From positions 1-55,294 of the forward strand of contig JAJDWI010000166.1 in assembly GCA_022825665.1 (NCBI GenBank): a stretch of DNA of 55,294 nucleotides, given 5' to 3'. Position 1 is the stretch's first letter. Every line of letters starts with the position of its first letter. The notes beneath the pieces are model-generated. The model was given only the letters and a program-made list of their open reading frames with translations. It searched no databases and had not been told where the DNA came from. Source of the DNA: Candidatus Poribacteria bacterium (GTDB lineage Bacteria; Poribacteria; WGA-4E; WGA-3G). A program made the translations under genes and the position numbers. This document shows positions 25,957 to 34,872 of this stretch, in pieces.

Positions 25957-27111
25957 ATGAATCATGAGTACCAAATTAATGCTGATTGGAAGAGACTCGC
26001 AGAAAAGATCGTTCTTCCGAACCAACGTGTGCTCGTACTTGGTGCATCTGATGTAGGTAAATCTACTTTTTGTCGTTTTCTTGTAGATTATGCATGTGCT
26101 GCATCAATGCGTGTGGCATTTGTTGATGCTGATGTTGGACAATCTCAAATTGGTCCACCTGCCACTATTGGAGTGAAACAGTTTATAGCAGCAGAAGTGG
26201 ATGGCAATGTATTGTTACCTTTTGGTGGATACGCTAATCAACATAACCAACCATATCATAAATCTGATACAGATTCACCCTCATCGAATGTTAATAGAAT
26301 AGCTCCTAATGATGCATATATACATAATGCAGATGTTCTCTACTTTGTAGGATCTATATCGCCTCAACGGAATCTTCTTACAATGTTGACCGGGACACGA
26401 CTGATGGTAGATTCCGCATTAAATCTGGGATCTGATTTTATTGTTGTTGATACAACAGGGTATGTTCATGATGGCGCAGCTGCAATGCTTAAGCAACAAC
26501 AGATAGAACTCATTCGTCCGCAGCATATAATATGTATTGGTCGCTCCATAACTTTGGAAAGGATTGTTGGCTGCTTTGACAATGTTAACTGGTTAACAAT
26601 TCATTATATGCAACCACACAGGTTGGTGCGAAAAAGAAGTAGTGAAGCGCGGAAACGTAATAGAAAAACTAAGTTTAAGACATATTTTGCTGGCAGTAGT
26701 ATTCATGTGGTGCCATTTGAACAAATTCGGGGTGCACGCACTTCATTTTTTAATGGAAGAATTGCTAATCAGAAAGAATTGGATATACTATCTGGTTTGA
26801 CTGAAACTGAGATAGTTTTTGCTGAATGGGGTAATCGATCCTTAAGTTTGATAGCACGAAGAAAGTTAACTGCAAATGCAACTAACAGTCTTAGAAATTA
26901 TCTTAGCCTAACACATATATCATCTGAAACGACTGCATATTTTGAACAACGTTTGGTTGGTATGGTCAACGAATCAGGTGATACCGTTGGCGTTGGAATT
27001 ATTGACAGTGTTGACTTTGATAAACAAGTGCTTCATATCAGATGTGCAGACGGAATTTCTCCTTTAACTAAGGTGCTACAGTTTGGTGATTATCAATTTA
27101 CTGGTAAATAG
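25957..27111 (+). CDS. Clp1/Grc3/NOL9-type P-loop polynucleotide kinase-like protein
   Basis: The 384-residue protein has the Clp1-type P-loop, VLVLGASDVGKSTFCRF (near residue 33), and DADVGQSQIGPPATIG just after it, the DxDxGQ signature of Clp1/Grc3 proteins. VVDTTGYVHDGAA follows further on. Known family members are eukaryotic and archaeal RNA 5'-kinases, with scattered bacterial homologues of unknown role. The C-terminal 150 residues are beta-rich, including a final region that could bind nucleic acid. Co-transcription with sppA (12-base gap) gives no hint of function. It could instead be a GTPase of related fold. Confidence 0.75.
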   Translation: MNHEYQINADWKRLAEKIVLPNQRVLVLGASDVGKSTFCRFLVDYACAASMRVAFVDADVGQSQIGPPATIGVKQFIAAEVDGNVLLPFGGYANQHNQPYHKSDTDSPSSNVNRIAPNDAYIHNADVLYFVGSISPQRNLLTMLTGTRLMVDSALNLGSDFIVVDTTGYVHDGAAAMLKQQQIELIRPQHIICIGRSITLERIVGCFDNVNWLTIHYMQPHRLVRKRSSEARKRNRKTKFKTYFAGSSIHVVPFEQIRGARTSFFNGRIANQKELDILSGLTETEIVFAEWGNRSLSLIARRKLTANATNSLRNYLSLTHISSETTAYFEQRLVGMVNESGDTVGVGIIDSVDFDKQVLHIRCADGISPLTKVLQFGDYQFTGK

Positions 27112-27186
27112 TAATGTCAGCATTCCATTACAACTACAAGATTAATTGATAAGAAGTAAGAGACTTCGTAATTAGGTGAGTAATTT

Positions 27187-29010
27187 TTGCAGCAAAACAA
27201 TATCCTTCCTCGGTTTCTTCGTTCCCTTAAACCCTACAGAGGTTCAATAATATTGGCAATGAGTTGTTCCTTGGTTGCCTATATTTGTTATCTTGGACCA
27301 TTTCAGATTTTAGAGGATACACTTGATTCTCTAAATAAGTTAGAAGGATTCAGTCAGTCAGCCCAACCTATTATTATAAATTTTTTTTTCATAGAGAATA
27401 TATTTGAAGGTTTTGATGTTACATTGACAGATGTGGGTGATGCCCTTCGTTTCTACTTCTTGGTATTAGTTGGTGCAGTCAGTCTTGTTTTTATTAAAGG
27501 GATTTTTGTATATGGTAGCGATTTTTTGATGGAACGTGTAGGGAATAAATTTAGTTTCCATATAAGGAATGACCTATTTGAGACTCTTGTTTCTGCACCT
27601 ATTGAATCCCTATCGGAACGTCACAGTGGAGATATGATGACAAGAGTCACCGATGATGTTCGTCAGTTGCAGCAAGGGGTTGCTGCAACTGCATTAATTA
27701 TGCGTTCAATTCTTCAAGTCATAGTCTTTAGTGCATTCTTGCTCTATAAAAACGTCCAAATGACGTTATTCTCCATGTTAATCCTACCGGTTGTTGCATA
27801 TTTTATTAGTAACATAGGAAAACGTGTCCGCAAAGCAAGTACAGAAATACAACAACATAGTGCGGATATTTATACACAACTCAAGGAAACACTCACTGGA
27901 ATCAACATCATAAAGAGTTTTACAGCGGAAAAAATTGAGATGGATAGATTTCAATCTATCACGTCTGGACAGTACAATTCAGCAATTCGTCGCGCAAGAT
28001 TCGCATCACTTCTTCCCCCGCTAATTGAATGGATGGCATCTATTGGAACTGCAACAGTCTTGTTACTTGGGTGTTGGTATATCATAGATGATAAATTATC
28101 CATTGGTGGATTTGCTGGTTTTATCTTAGTAGTCGGATTAATGTACAAACCGATTAAAAACATCGGAAGCGTAAATAATGTGCTACAACAGAGCATGGCT
28201 TCTGCGGAACGCATTTTTTACTTGTCTGATTTTAACGCTGAAAAAACAACTGTTTCGGAAGGTGATACGGAACTAACAAACATAAAAGGTGCAGTCGAAT
28301 ACAAAAATGTCACCTTTGCATATCAAGAGCATCCAGTCATTAGAAATGTGAGTTTCAAAACAGAACCGGGTCAAGTTGTCGCTCTTGTTGGTCCCAGTGG
28401 AAGTGGAAAAACGACACTTCTAAATCTTCTTCAACGTTTCTATGCAATAGACTCTGGTTCAATTATAATTGACAATGTTTCAATTGATGAAGTTACACTG
28501 AAATCGCTAAGACAGAATATAGCACTTGTACCACAGGATACTTTTCTTTTTCATGGGACTGTTCTGGAGAATATAGAATACGGTTCTCCTGGGTCAGACA
28601 GACAAGAAATCGTTGATGCTGCAAAAAAAGCGAACGCACACAGTTTCATCACCAAACTACCAAAAGGATACGATACGCCAATAGGTGAATCAGGGGGAAC
28701 ACTCTCTGGTGGAGAACAACAACGTCTTTCTATTGCTCGCGCTATTCTAAAAAATGCCCCGATTCTCGTGCTTGATGAAGCAACTTCCGCACTTGATACT
28801 CAATCTGAGGCAGTAATTCAAGAATCCTTATCAAACTTAATGAAGGGTAGGACTTGTTTTATTATCGCACATCGACTTACAACGGTTATGCGTGCAGATA
28901 ACATTTTAGTAATTAGTGATGGACAAATCGTGGAAAGTGGTAACCACACAGACTTGTTAGATGGAGACGGACTTTATAGAAGGATGTGTGAACAGCAAAT
29001 GTTTGGTTAG
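27187..29010 (+). CDS. MsbA-type ABC exporter (fused permease-ATPase)
   Basis: The 607-residue half-transporter has six membrane helices in residues 15-330. The nucleotide-binding domain follows with Walker A GPSGSGKTT (near 400), signature LSGGEQQRLS, Walker B ILVLDEAT and the H-loop AHRLTT. It would work as a homodimer exporting lipids, lipid-linked sugars or drugs. The polysaccharide genes upstream make lipid or glycan export plausible. The start is TTG at 27187: TTAGGTGAG lies seven bases before it, and the encoded N-terminus (ILPRFLRSLKPYRG) is the usual one for this family. Confidence 0.88.
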   Translation: MQQNNILPRFLRSLKPYRGSIILAMSCSLVAYICYLGPFQILEDTLDSLNKLEGFSQSAQPIIINFFFIENIFEGFDVTLTDVGDALRFYFLVLVGAVSLVFIKGIFVYGSDFLMERVGNKFSFHIRNDLFETLVSAPIESLSERHSGDMMTRVTDDVRQLQQGVAATALIMRSILQVIVFSAFLLYKNVQMTLFSMLILPVVAYFISNIGKRVRKASTEIQQHSADIYTQLKETLTGINIIKSFTAEKIEMDRFQSITSGQYNSAIRRARFASLLPPLIEWMASIGTATVLLLGCWYIIDDKLSIGGFAGFILVVGLMYKPIKNIGSVNNVLQQSMASAERIFYLSDFNAEKTTVSEGDTELTNIKGAVEYKNVTFAYQEHPVIRNVSFKTEPGQVVALVGPSGSGKTTLLNLLQRFYAIDSGSIIIDNVSIDEVTLKSLRQNIALVPQDTFLFHGTVLENIEYGSPGSDRQEIVDAAKKANAHSFITKLPKGYDTPIGESGGTLSGGEQQRLSIARAILKNAPILVLDEATSALDTQSEAVIQESLSNLMKGRTCFIIAHRLTTVMRADNILVISDGQIVESGNHTDLLDGDGLYRRMCEQQMFG

Positions 29011-29370
29011 CTGTAGGATTATTTAGTTGGTTTTACGCTTTGATACAATCCATGTATTGTTTTTAATAGGTATGGACTAATGGTTTTACATACATACAAT
29101 GTCCAACATATTCAAATCATACAACAAGTTATTCAAATATTTACAAAAATATAGAAAAATGTATGTAATTGTAAACTAATTTGTTTGTAACACGTCTCAC
29201 TACTATGCAGGCTTAATTAACCTTTTAAATGGAAAATCCGATACCTGATAGTACTTATAGATTACTATATAGAAAAAGCCCCAACCATTTGTTAGGTCAG
29301 GGCGGTTATGAATTAATTTGACGAATAATATTATAGAAATTATCAGCAAAAAATAGTAGTTTAGATTCAG
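29011..29370. other. Spacer between convergent genes with a terminator
   Basis: The 360-base AT-rich stretch has no gene that I can support. It contains the terminator at 29273-29303 for the minus-strand pentapeptide gene. A loose inverted pair of TACATACATAC-like sequences lies near 29093 and 29160. Confidence 0.55.
29273..29303 (-). terminator. Rho-independent terminator of the pentapeptide-repeat gene
   Basis: On the minus strand GCCCTGACC pairs fully with GGTTGGGGC (nine pairs, two of them G-U), across an eight-base loop, and runs into TTTTT. It lies about 70 bases after the stop codon at 29371. Confidence 0.7.
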
Positions 29371-29946
29371 TTAATTTCTTCCTTGTTTAGTTATAGCACC
29401 TTCAAGGTCAGATTCACGGTAAATTGCTTCAGACAGGTCTACCTCATAAAGGTATGCACCCTTAAAATTGGCACCGAGTAAGACGATACCGTCTAATTTA
29501 ATTTCACCAAAAATTGCCTCTTCAAGGTTAGCATTTTCAAAAGTCGTGAGATTTCCAAATGGAGCAGTTGGAACACACTGAGGACATCCGAGTGTCGCGC
29601 GTCTTAAATCAGCACTCCGGAAATTTGTTCCGGATAACAGACTCCCACTGAGAAACGCGCCAAATAGATTCGCGTTCTCCAATGTTGCATCTGTTAAGTT
29701 TGCCCCGACTAAATAGGATCGTATAAGGATTGCCCCAGATAGGTCGGCACCAGCGAGATTTGCATCGTTAAGATTTGCATCCGTTAAATCAGCATTTTTT
29801 AGATTTGCCCCGCTCAAGTCTGCAGCTGAAAAATCAGCACCGACAAGCGATTGGTTTGATAAATCTATATTAGCTAAGTTTTCACTTGCAAAAGATTCGC
29901 CTTTTGATATACGTTCAACAACATTACTATTACTTTTTTCTTGCAT
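29371..29946 (-). CDS. Pentapeptide-repeat protein
   Basis: The 191-residue protein is built of about 25 A(D/N)LxX pentapeptides (for example ADLSG, ANLKN, ADLTD, ANLND) from residue 22 to the end. This forms a right-handed quadrilateral beta-helix. A short insertion around residues 120-130 with two cysteines (LGCPQCVPTA) breaks the helix. Roles in the family range from DNA-mimic gyrase protection to scaffolding, and nothing here decides. No signal peptide is seen, so it is cytosolic. It is divergently oriented to the sigma factor, with its own promoter in the 253-base gap. Confidence 0.88.
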   Translation of the reverse strand: MQEKSNSNVVERISKGESFASENLANIDLSNQSLVGADFSAADLSGANLKNADLTDANLNDANLAGADLSGAILIRSYLVGANLTDATLENANLFGAFLSGSLLSGTNFRSADLRRATLGCPQCVPTAPFGNLTTFENANLEEAIFGEIKLDGIVLLGANFKGAYLYEVDLSEAIYRESDLEGAITKQGRN

Positions 29947-30156
29947 AGATTACCTCTATTATTTATTAGATTTAATTCGATATTCAGATTTTGACGATAG
30001 TCAATCGCATTGATAGGAACCTTGTGTGACAGACTTATCTGTAAGACATTATTAAATTAATTGTTTGATAATTTCATGTTCTAATACAGTATATATCGAT
30101 AATTTTGACAGATATCCCGTAGTAAGGTTTGGAACATTAGTGTCTATTTTAGTGTG

Positions 30157-30181
30157 TATGTAATTATATAGTAATTACATA
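30157..30181 (+). promoter_or_regulatory. Perfect 10-bp palindrome before the sigma gene
   Basis: TATGTAATTA (30157-30166) is inverted as TAATTACATA (30172-30181), with a five-base spacer, 18 bases before the sigma gene's start codon. It is a candidate operator or translational hairpin; the sequence alone cannot tell which. Confidence 0.35.
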
Positions 30182-30199
30182 TACATGAGGAATAAATAA

Positions 30200-31849
30200 A
30201 TGAAAGACTTTTTCACCAACGATTCAGTGGATTATGATCTGTATCCTCCGGATGAAAAAAAAGAGGAATATTCAGCACCCGTTAAGGATGAGACCTTCGC
30301 ATATTTACAAACAATAGCAAAAACACCACTTTTAGAAGCGTCTCAAGAGAAAGCACTCTTTGAAGAATACCAAGACGGTATACAAAGATTCAATGCATCT
30401 TTCAAAAGACTACCGCACTGGGTTCTAAACACATTAGAAATGCCGGTAAAAAACCGTCGCACACCAGAGAAAAGGTTAAAACCTGTACAAACAGATCATG
30501 GTACAATTATAGATCAAATTACAAAATACGTTCAATCCATTGAAGACCTACTGCAAATGCTGGAACGTAAACGGAAAAAGTTAGAGAATGTAAAGACTAA
30601 ATTACTGATGGGTAATTTACATCTCCTGAAAAAATATGTAAATAAACCAGATTCTGCAAATGTTGTGTCTCCTGAAATAATTCAAGCAGGTTATCTCGGT
30701 ATAATTAATGCTATTGAAACTTGGATACCGACAAGTGGTCAAAAGTTTAGAGTATATGCACGAGGTGCAATTAGAACCAGCATTTCTGCAGCTCGCAACC
30801 AAAATGAATTAAATAGGTTGCCAATAGTAGAACAAAAATATGATTCAGTCATTAATGCAACACCGCTTGATGAGGAAGAAGAAACTCGTTTACTTGAGAC
30901 ATTTGCATTAACACAATATGAGATAGCACAACTTCTTGATAAATTACCCACTGAGTTTTTAGAAGAAATAACTTATTCTAAGGTCGAACAATCTCCTGAA
31001 GTTCAATGGAATGTCAGCACACTAAATCCACTATTAGAAACACTTCAATCTGATCTGGTCAATCTCAAAACGTTGTTGGTTAAACTTAGAGAAGCAGACG
31101 AACTTGCACACGACACCAAAAGGAAAATTGTAGAAGCAAACTTAAGATTAGTAGCGAGTATTGCTAAACAACACCATTTCAACAAAACAACTCTGACCTT
31201 TCTTGATCTAATGCAAGAAGGTAGCATTGGACTTATGAAAGCTGTAGAGAAATTCGACCATACCCTTAGATACCGTTTCAGCACTTATGCCACTTGGTGG
31301 GTAATGCAATCCATTAAACGCGCATTAGACCAGCAAGGACAGATCATTCGTGTTCCTTGCTATATCGGTGAAACACGTAGACTGATTAAACAGGTGCAGT
31401 CAAATCTAACCGTGAAACTCGGGAGAGAACCGACTATTAAAGAGATTGCAAAGGAAGTAAAACTCACCGAGAAAAAAGTTGATGAGATTCTGCAAGCAAC
31501 TAAAGACCCTATTTCCTTAGATGCACCAATCAATGATACCTCACCAGAGGTGCCGATTCGGGATATGATACCAGATAATTCTCAAATCACACCGGAAACT
31601 GAGTTAGTCAATTACTCAAAAATTGAAGTTTTGGAAGAAGTCCTAAACAGGACCCTCAATCCACGTGAAACACACGTCATTGTACTACGATACGGGTTAA
31701 TTGATGGAACAGAATACACACTTGCGGATATCGGTACAAAGCTCGAAATCAGCAGAGAACGTGTTAGACAGATTGAAGTTGAGGCACTCAATAAACTCAG
31801 AAGAAATGAACCTAAAGAGTTATTGATTGAACTGTTCCAAAAATATTAG
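30200..31849 (+). CDS. Sigma-70 factor (RpoD-like) with a second, degenerate region 2
   Basis: The 549-residue protein is a primary-type sigma factor. Region 1.2 (ETFAYLQTIAKTPLLEASQE) is near residue 30. Canonical region 2 is at residues about 308-385 (EANLRLV, LDLMQEGSIGLMKAVEKFD, RFSTYATWWVMQSIKRAL). Region 3 (GREPTIKEIAKEVKLTEKKV) follows, and region 4.2 carries the helix-turn-helix TLADIGTKLEISRERVRQIE. Unusually, residues about 133-205 look like a worn copy of region 2: GNLHLLKKYV, then QAGYLGIINAIETW and KFRVYARGAIRTSISAA. The usual non-conserved region therefore holds a region-2-like domain. AGGAATAA precedes the ATG. No RNA polymerase genes are nearby. Confidence 0.9.
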   Translation: MKDFFTNDSVDYDLYPPDEKKEEYSAPVKDETFAYLQTIAKTPLLEASQEKALFEEYQDGIQRFNASFKRLPHWVLNTLEMPVKNRRTPEKRLKPVQTDHGTIIDQITKYVQSIEDLLQMLERKRKKLENVKTKLLMGNLHLLKKYVNKPDSANVVSPEIIQAGYLGIINAIETWIPTSGQKFRVYARGAIRTSISAARNQNELNRLPIVEQKYDSVINATPLDEEEETRLLETFALTQYEIAQLLDKLPTEFLEEITYSKVEQSPEVQWNVSTLNPLLETLQSDLVNLKTLLVKLREADELAHDTKRKIVEANLRLVASIAKQHHFNKTTLTFLDLMQEGSIGLMKAVEKFDHTLRYRFSTYATWWVMQSIKRALDQQGQIIRVPCYIGETRRLIKQVQSNLTVKLGREPTIKEIAKEVKLTEKKVDEILQATKDPISLDAPINDTSPEVPIRDMIPDNSQITPETELVNYSKIEVLEEVLNRTLNPRETHVIVLRYGLIDGTEYTLADIGTKLEISRERVRQIEVEALNKLRRNEPKELLIELFQKY

Positions 31850-31934
31850 AATCAATAATTCACCAACGTTTCGGGCAGGAAGCCCAAGTTTTTAAACTTG
31901 GGAGGAATGCCCGATCCCACGATCCCATATTTTC

Positions 31935-31964
31935 CTTGACAAAATATGTCAAACTTGATAACAT
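31935..31964 (+). promoter_or_regulatory. Promoter TTGACA-N18-TAACAT in the sigma/IleRS-like spacer
   Basis: A perfect -35 box (31935-31940) is followed by TAACAT (31959-31964) after 18 bases. No coding start follows for this strand; it points into the hairpin-rich stretch that runs to 32210. Confidence 0.5.
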
Positions 31965-32210
31965 ACTTCCGCAACAAGTCGGAAGTGTCTTGTTTTAGGG
32001 ATACGTGCATAGCGGTATCCAAGTAACTCGAAGACGATAGTTCGCTCGAACAACTTCCGAAGTCGGAAGTGTCTGAGGTTCTGTATCGTGGGTCGCTGGG
32101 ACCCCTCGGTGGCATACAAGTAAAGTTACGAGCCAAGACCGAAGAACATCAAGTCTGGCAGAGGATTGAACAATCCCATGCCTTCAGGCTTGGGTACCTG
32201 AATTCCTAAG
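31965..32210 (+). ncRNA. Candidate structured RNA, omegaRNA-like (IS605 right-end type)
   Basis: Downstream of a good promoter there is a run of stems on the plus strand. These are GGATAC/GTATCC near 32000, CTTCC/GGAAG (32054-32069), GGGTC/GGACCC near 32090-32104, GCCAAGAC/GTCTGGC near 32130, GATTG/CAATC and a final CCCA.GCC/GGC.TGGG near 32176-32195. TnpB guide RNAs end in such right-end hairpins. The minus strand at 54929-55150 has the same order of stems with different base pairs. No tnpB lies here, so it may be a relic or a freestanding RNA. Confidence 0.4.
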
Positions 32211-32244
32211 TATTCCTATAGAAGTATAGTTATAACTTGTACAT

Positions 32245-34797
32245 TCAACGATTCCACTTGTCATTCGTGTCGTTATTTCCAACAATTTGTGGTAACAAAC
32301 TCCATTTTTCTTCAAATATACTTCTATCAGAAGATAATTCTTCAGCATATACCTCTTCTGCCAAATAGGGAAGGAATGGAGCAATACGTTGAATGAGTAT
32401 TTTGAATATTACAGATAATGTAATTATTGCTGAATCTGTGACATCTGATTGACATAATCCGATATAATAGTTTAGATCCTTTTTACAATAATCATAAAGT
32501 AGTTGCCACATATTGAAAAACTCTCCGTTCTCATAAGCAACTTCATAACTATTCAAAAGTTGATTAGTTAAAGAAATTGCATACGAATCTTGTTCTGGTA
32601 GTTTTTCATAAAATTGTTTCTTCGGATTAATTGAGAAAAGATTTTGTTTATTGGAGTTTTTCTTCGTATTGATTTCGTTCAATAATTGGTATGCCTTATA
32701 AAATATCTCTTTGAGTTGTGTATATTTTTTATTAAGTTTTTCTATTAAATTATCAAGTTGTTGTACCCCGTCTTTATCAAGTCGTACTTGATATAAATCG
32801 GGTGATATTGAAATAAGTCTGATGACATCCGCGGGATATTTTTGGAGGATATCATCTTGCAGCTCAATTTCCCAAACTGCGTCTTCAATTCCATGTAGTT
32901 TCAAATGTTTAAATGGGTGGCTTTCTTTTGAAGGTCTACTGAGTTGAAGACAGACTGACAACACGCTCAATTCACCTAACCATTTTAAAAAGGCATTTCT
33001 CGGGGCAAATGCAACATTTACTGCAGTTTCCACTGTCGACTTTTTGAAATCCGATGTATCAAGTGTTTGCAGTAAGTTTGCAAAATAACTTTCAATATAA
33101 GTTGATTCTTTCCTGAAGTCCTTAGAATGACAATTCATACAAATAGCATCAGTAGGTAATAATTCTTCAACGCTCAAACGGAACCAATGTTCAGAACCGC
33201 GTCGAATAGAACCTCGAACAGCACGCATGATTTTTTTGTCAGTAATAAGGTTGTTACAATTATCGCATCTTAATACAGGGAGAGGGATACCCCATTGTCT
33301 CTGTGAAGAAATTTGCATATCCGATACCTGCATCACCACATTTTGAATATCTTCCCGTATGGAATCGTCGTAATGTTCCCAGTATTCAGGTGATGTTGAG
33401 ATTTCATCTGCAATTCCGTCAGAAGTAGATGAAAATGCCCAATGTCTGTATGGGCGTAATACCGATAAATCATTGCAATGCTGACATTCAAGTTGTTCAG
33501 TTTTGTGTTTTCCAGCTGTCATTAATAACCCGAGATTTTCTAATTCATCAGTAATTAACTGTCCAGCATTTATTAGATTTAATCCACATAACGTTTCAGC
33601 ATCTTCAGTAAACCGACCAGTTTCATCAAAGATGGGGGTTATTGATGTTGATGATAGATGCTTCGTATTTACAGAATTCCGTATCTCCGGTAATAGATTA
33701 TAGATATGATAACTAAGTAAATGATGTGCTGGATTAATTGGAATGATACCATCAATTAATTCATTTCTTTCAGATGGATCCGTTATGGTATCAATGATTT
33801 CGGTAGGAATTATTACAAAAGGCAGTTCGGATAGAGAAAATAGTGGGTGTGAAATAAAAGATTCAATTAGTTGACTTGAATCTAATTTTGCTATCGGTTC
33901 TGGATATTTCTTACGTTTTGCTTTTGGATCAACAAGTTTTTTCAATTGCAGTTCAGAAAAGATAATATACTGATTTTTAAATTCTGTCAGATAAAAGTCA
34001 GTGCCTTCATAAATACCTAATCCAATTGTTCCTGCGATTTCCCATATATTTGTCATTGGAAAACGCACGGCGAAAAAGATATCTTTACCAAATTCTTCAA
34101 AACCTTTGTTGAATGGAAACTTTACAAATGAATAGTTTATTTCTTTTAATGTAGGATTAACTGTTTTTCCCATTTCTAATGGAACAACACATTGTGGACA
34201 CCAATGACTGAGTTTTAGTTCATCACGTAAATATTTAGAATCCCTTAGTCTATCAAAGAAACTAAATAATTTTGTTTCGTGTCGTGCTTCCAAGGTCTTG
34301 TCTGATGAAGACCAATCTGCAAATATACCGAGATTTCGTAGTTTTTCCTGTTGAGATTTCAAATTTTCGCTAAATAATTGTCGGCACTTTTTTCTGAAAT
34401 TAATGATATTTCCTGGAGTAGAAGCAATGTTTTCTTTTATGACACTCGCCTCAATGCTAAAAGGAAATGTTTCCCAATGAGGAGAATAGGAAACAGTATT
34501 CCCTTGCATCGTTTCGTATTTTAAAAATATATCTTGGTGGATTTTTCTACAAAGGGTATCAATGCTGAGTCGATTAACAGGAGTGGGCATTTCACGTATC
34601 ACATAATTTGGCAACTCAGTTGTCTTATCATCAACATTATATATTTTTCGTTTTTCCCACAAATTGAGTATTTTTTCTTCGCATGTATTCTGTATGATGT
34701 TTTCTTTGTGCGTAGTTGTTTGGTCATTCTTCTTTGATTTATTGGTATTTGCTCTTTTTGTAGTGGAACTCATGGATTTAGAATTTGCCTTTTTCAT
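32245..34797 (-). CDS. Isoleucyl-tRNA-synthetase-like protein lacking catalytic motifs
   Basis: The 850-residue protein follows the IleRS plan from end to end. The opening segment after residue 60 (NYVIREMPTPVNRL..) aligns with the active-site strand. Zinc-type pairs CPQC, CQHC, CDNC and CMNC are kept, and SQRQWGIPLP (residue 500) matches the WGIPIP block. The end (IAPFLPYLAEEVY) matches the anticodon-binding domain. But HxGH is LSID (residues 77-80), GWDCHG is HWETFP, and the KMSKS site near residues 630-645 reads HGIEDAVWEIE. Aminoacylation and editing are therefore unlikely. A basic N-terminal extension of about 35 residues is present. A regulatory or RNA-binding role is a guess. Confidence 0.8.
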   Translation of the reverse strand: MKKANSKSMSSTTKRANTNKSKKNDQTTTHKENIIQNTCEEKILNLWEKRKIYNVDDKTTELPNYVIREMPTPVNRLSIDTLCRKIHQDIFLKYETMQGNTVSYSPHWETFPFSIEASVIKENIASTPGNIINFRKKCRQLFSENLKSQQEKLRNLGIFADWSSSDKTLEARHETKLFSFFDRLRDSKYLRDELKLSHWCPQCVVPLEMGKTVNPTLKEINYSFVKFPFNKGFEEFGKDIFFAVRFPMTNIWEIAGTIGLGIYEGTDFYLTEFKNQYIIFSELQLKKLVDPKAKRKKYPEPIAKLDSSQLIESFISHPLFSLSELPFVIIPTEIIDTITDPSERNELIDGIIPINPAHHLLSYHIYNLLPEIRNSVNTKHLSSTSITPIFDETGRFTEDAETLCGLNLINAGQLITDELENLGLLMTAGKHKTEQLECQHCNDLSVLRPYRHWAFSSTSDGIADEISTSPEYWEHYDDSIREDIQNVVMQVSDMQISSQRQWGIPLPVLRCDNCNNLITDKKIMRAVRGSIRRGSEHWFRLSVEELLPTDAICMNCHSKDFRKESTYIESYFANLLQTLDTSDFKKSTVETAVNVAFAPRNAFLKWLGELSVLSVCLQLSRPSKESHPFKHLKLHGIEDAVWEIELQDDILQKYPADVIRLISISPDLYQVRLDKDGVQQLDNLIEKLNKKYTQLKEIFYKAYQLLNEINTKKNSNKQNLFSINPKKQFYEKLPEQDSYAISLTNQLLNSYEVAYENGEFFNMWQLLYDYCKKDLNYYIGLCQSDVTDSAIITLSVIFKILIQRIAPFLPYLAEEVYAEELSSDRSIFEEKWSLLPQIVGNNDTNDKWNR

Positions 34798-34872
34798 AAA
34801 TTGTCTGCCATTTTAGGATTATGTTCACTATTTGTTGAACATCTCAATTGCAATACGCAGATATAAGGACAC

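Larger units (their letters stand above)
31850..32244. other. Spacer with a large hairpin, a promoter and an IS605-like structured stretch
   Basis: No gene is supported. CGGGCA..TGCCCG (31872-31913) encloses CCCAAGTTT..AAACTTGGG, a 15-pair two-part hairpin without a T-run. A consensus -35 box TTGACA follows at 31935. Several hairpins then run to 32210, ending in a CCCA.GCC..GGC.TGGG hairpin typical of IS200/IS605 right ends. A 94-codon frame on the minus strand crosses these structures and is rejected. Confidence 0.55.

Noticed and set aside
29278-29303. Terminator for the plus-strand ABC exporter
   Set aside because: The T-run follows the hairpin on the minus strand only; on the plus strand it is preceded by A residues and not followed by T, so the direction fits the pentapeptide gene.
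30105-30110. TTGACA as a promoter for the sigma gene
   Set aside because: No acceptable -10 box lies 16-19 bases downstream.
31852-32136. 94-codon frame on the minus strand between the sigma and IleRS-like genes
   Set aside because: It crosses several palindromes of the candidate structured RNA, has low complexity, and lacks a ribosome site.
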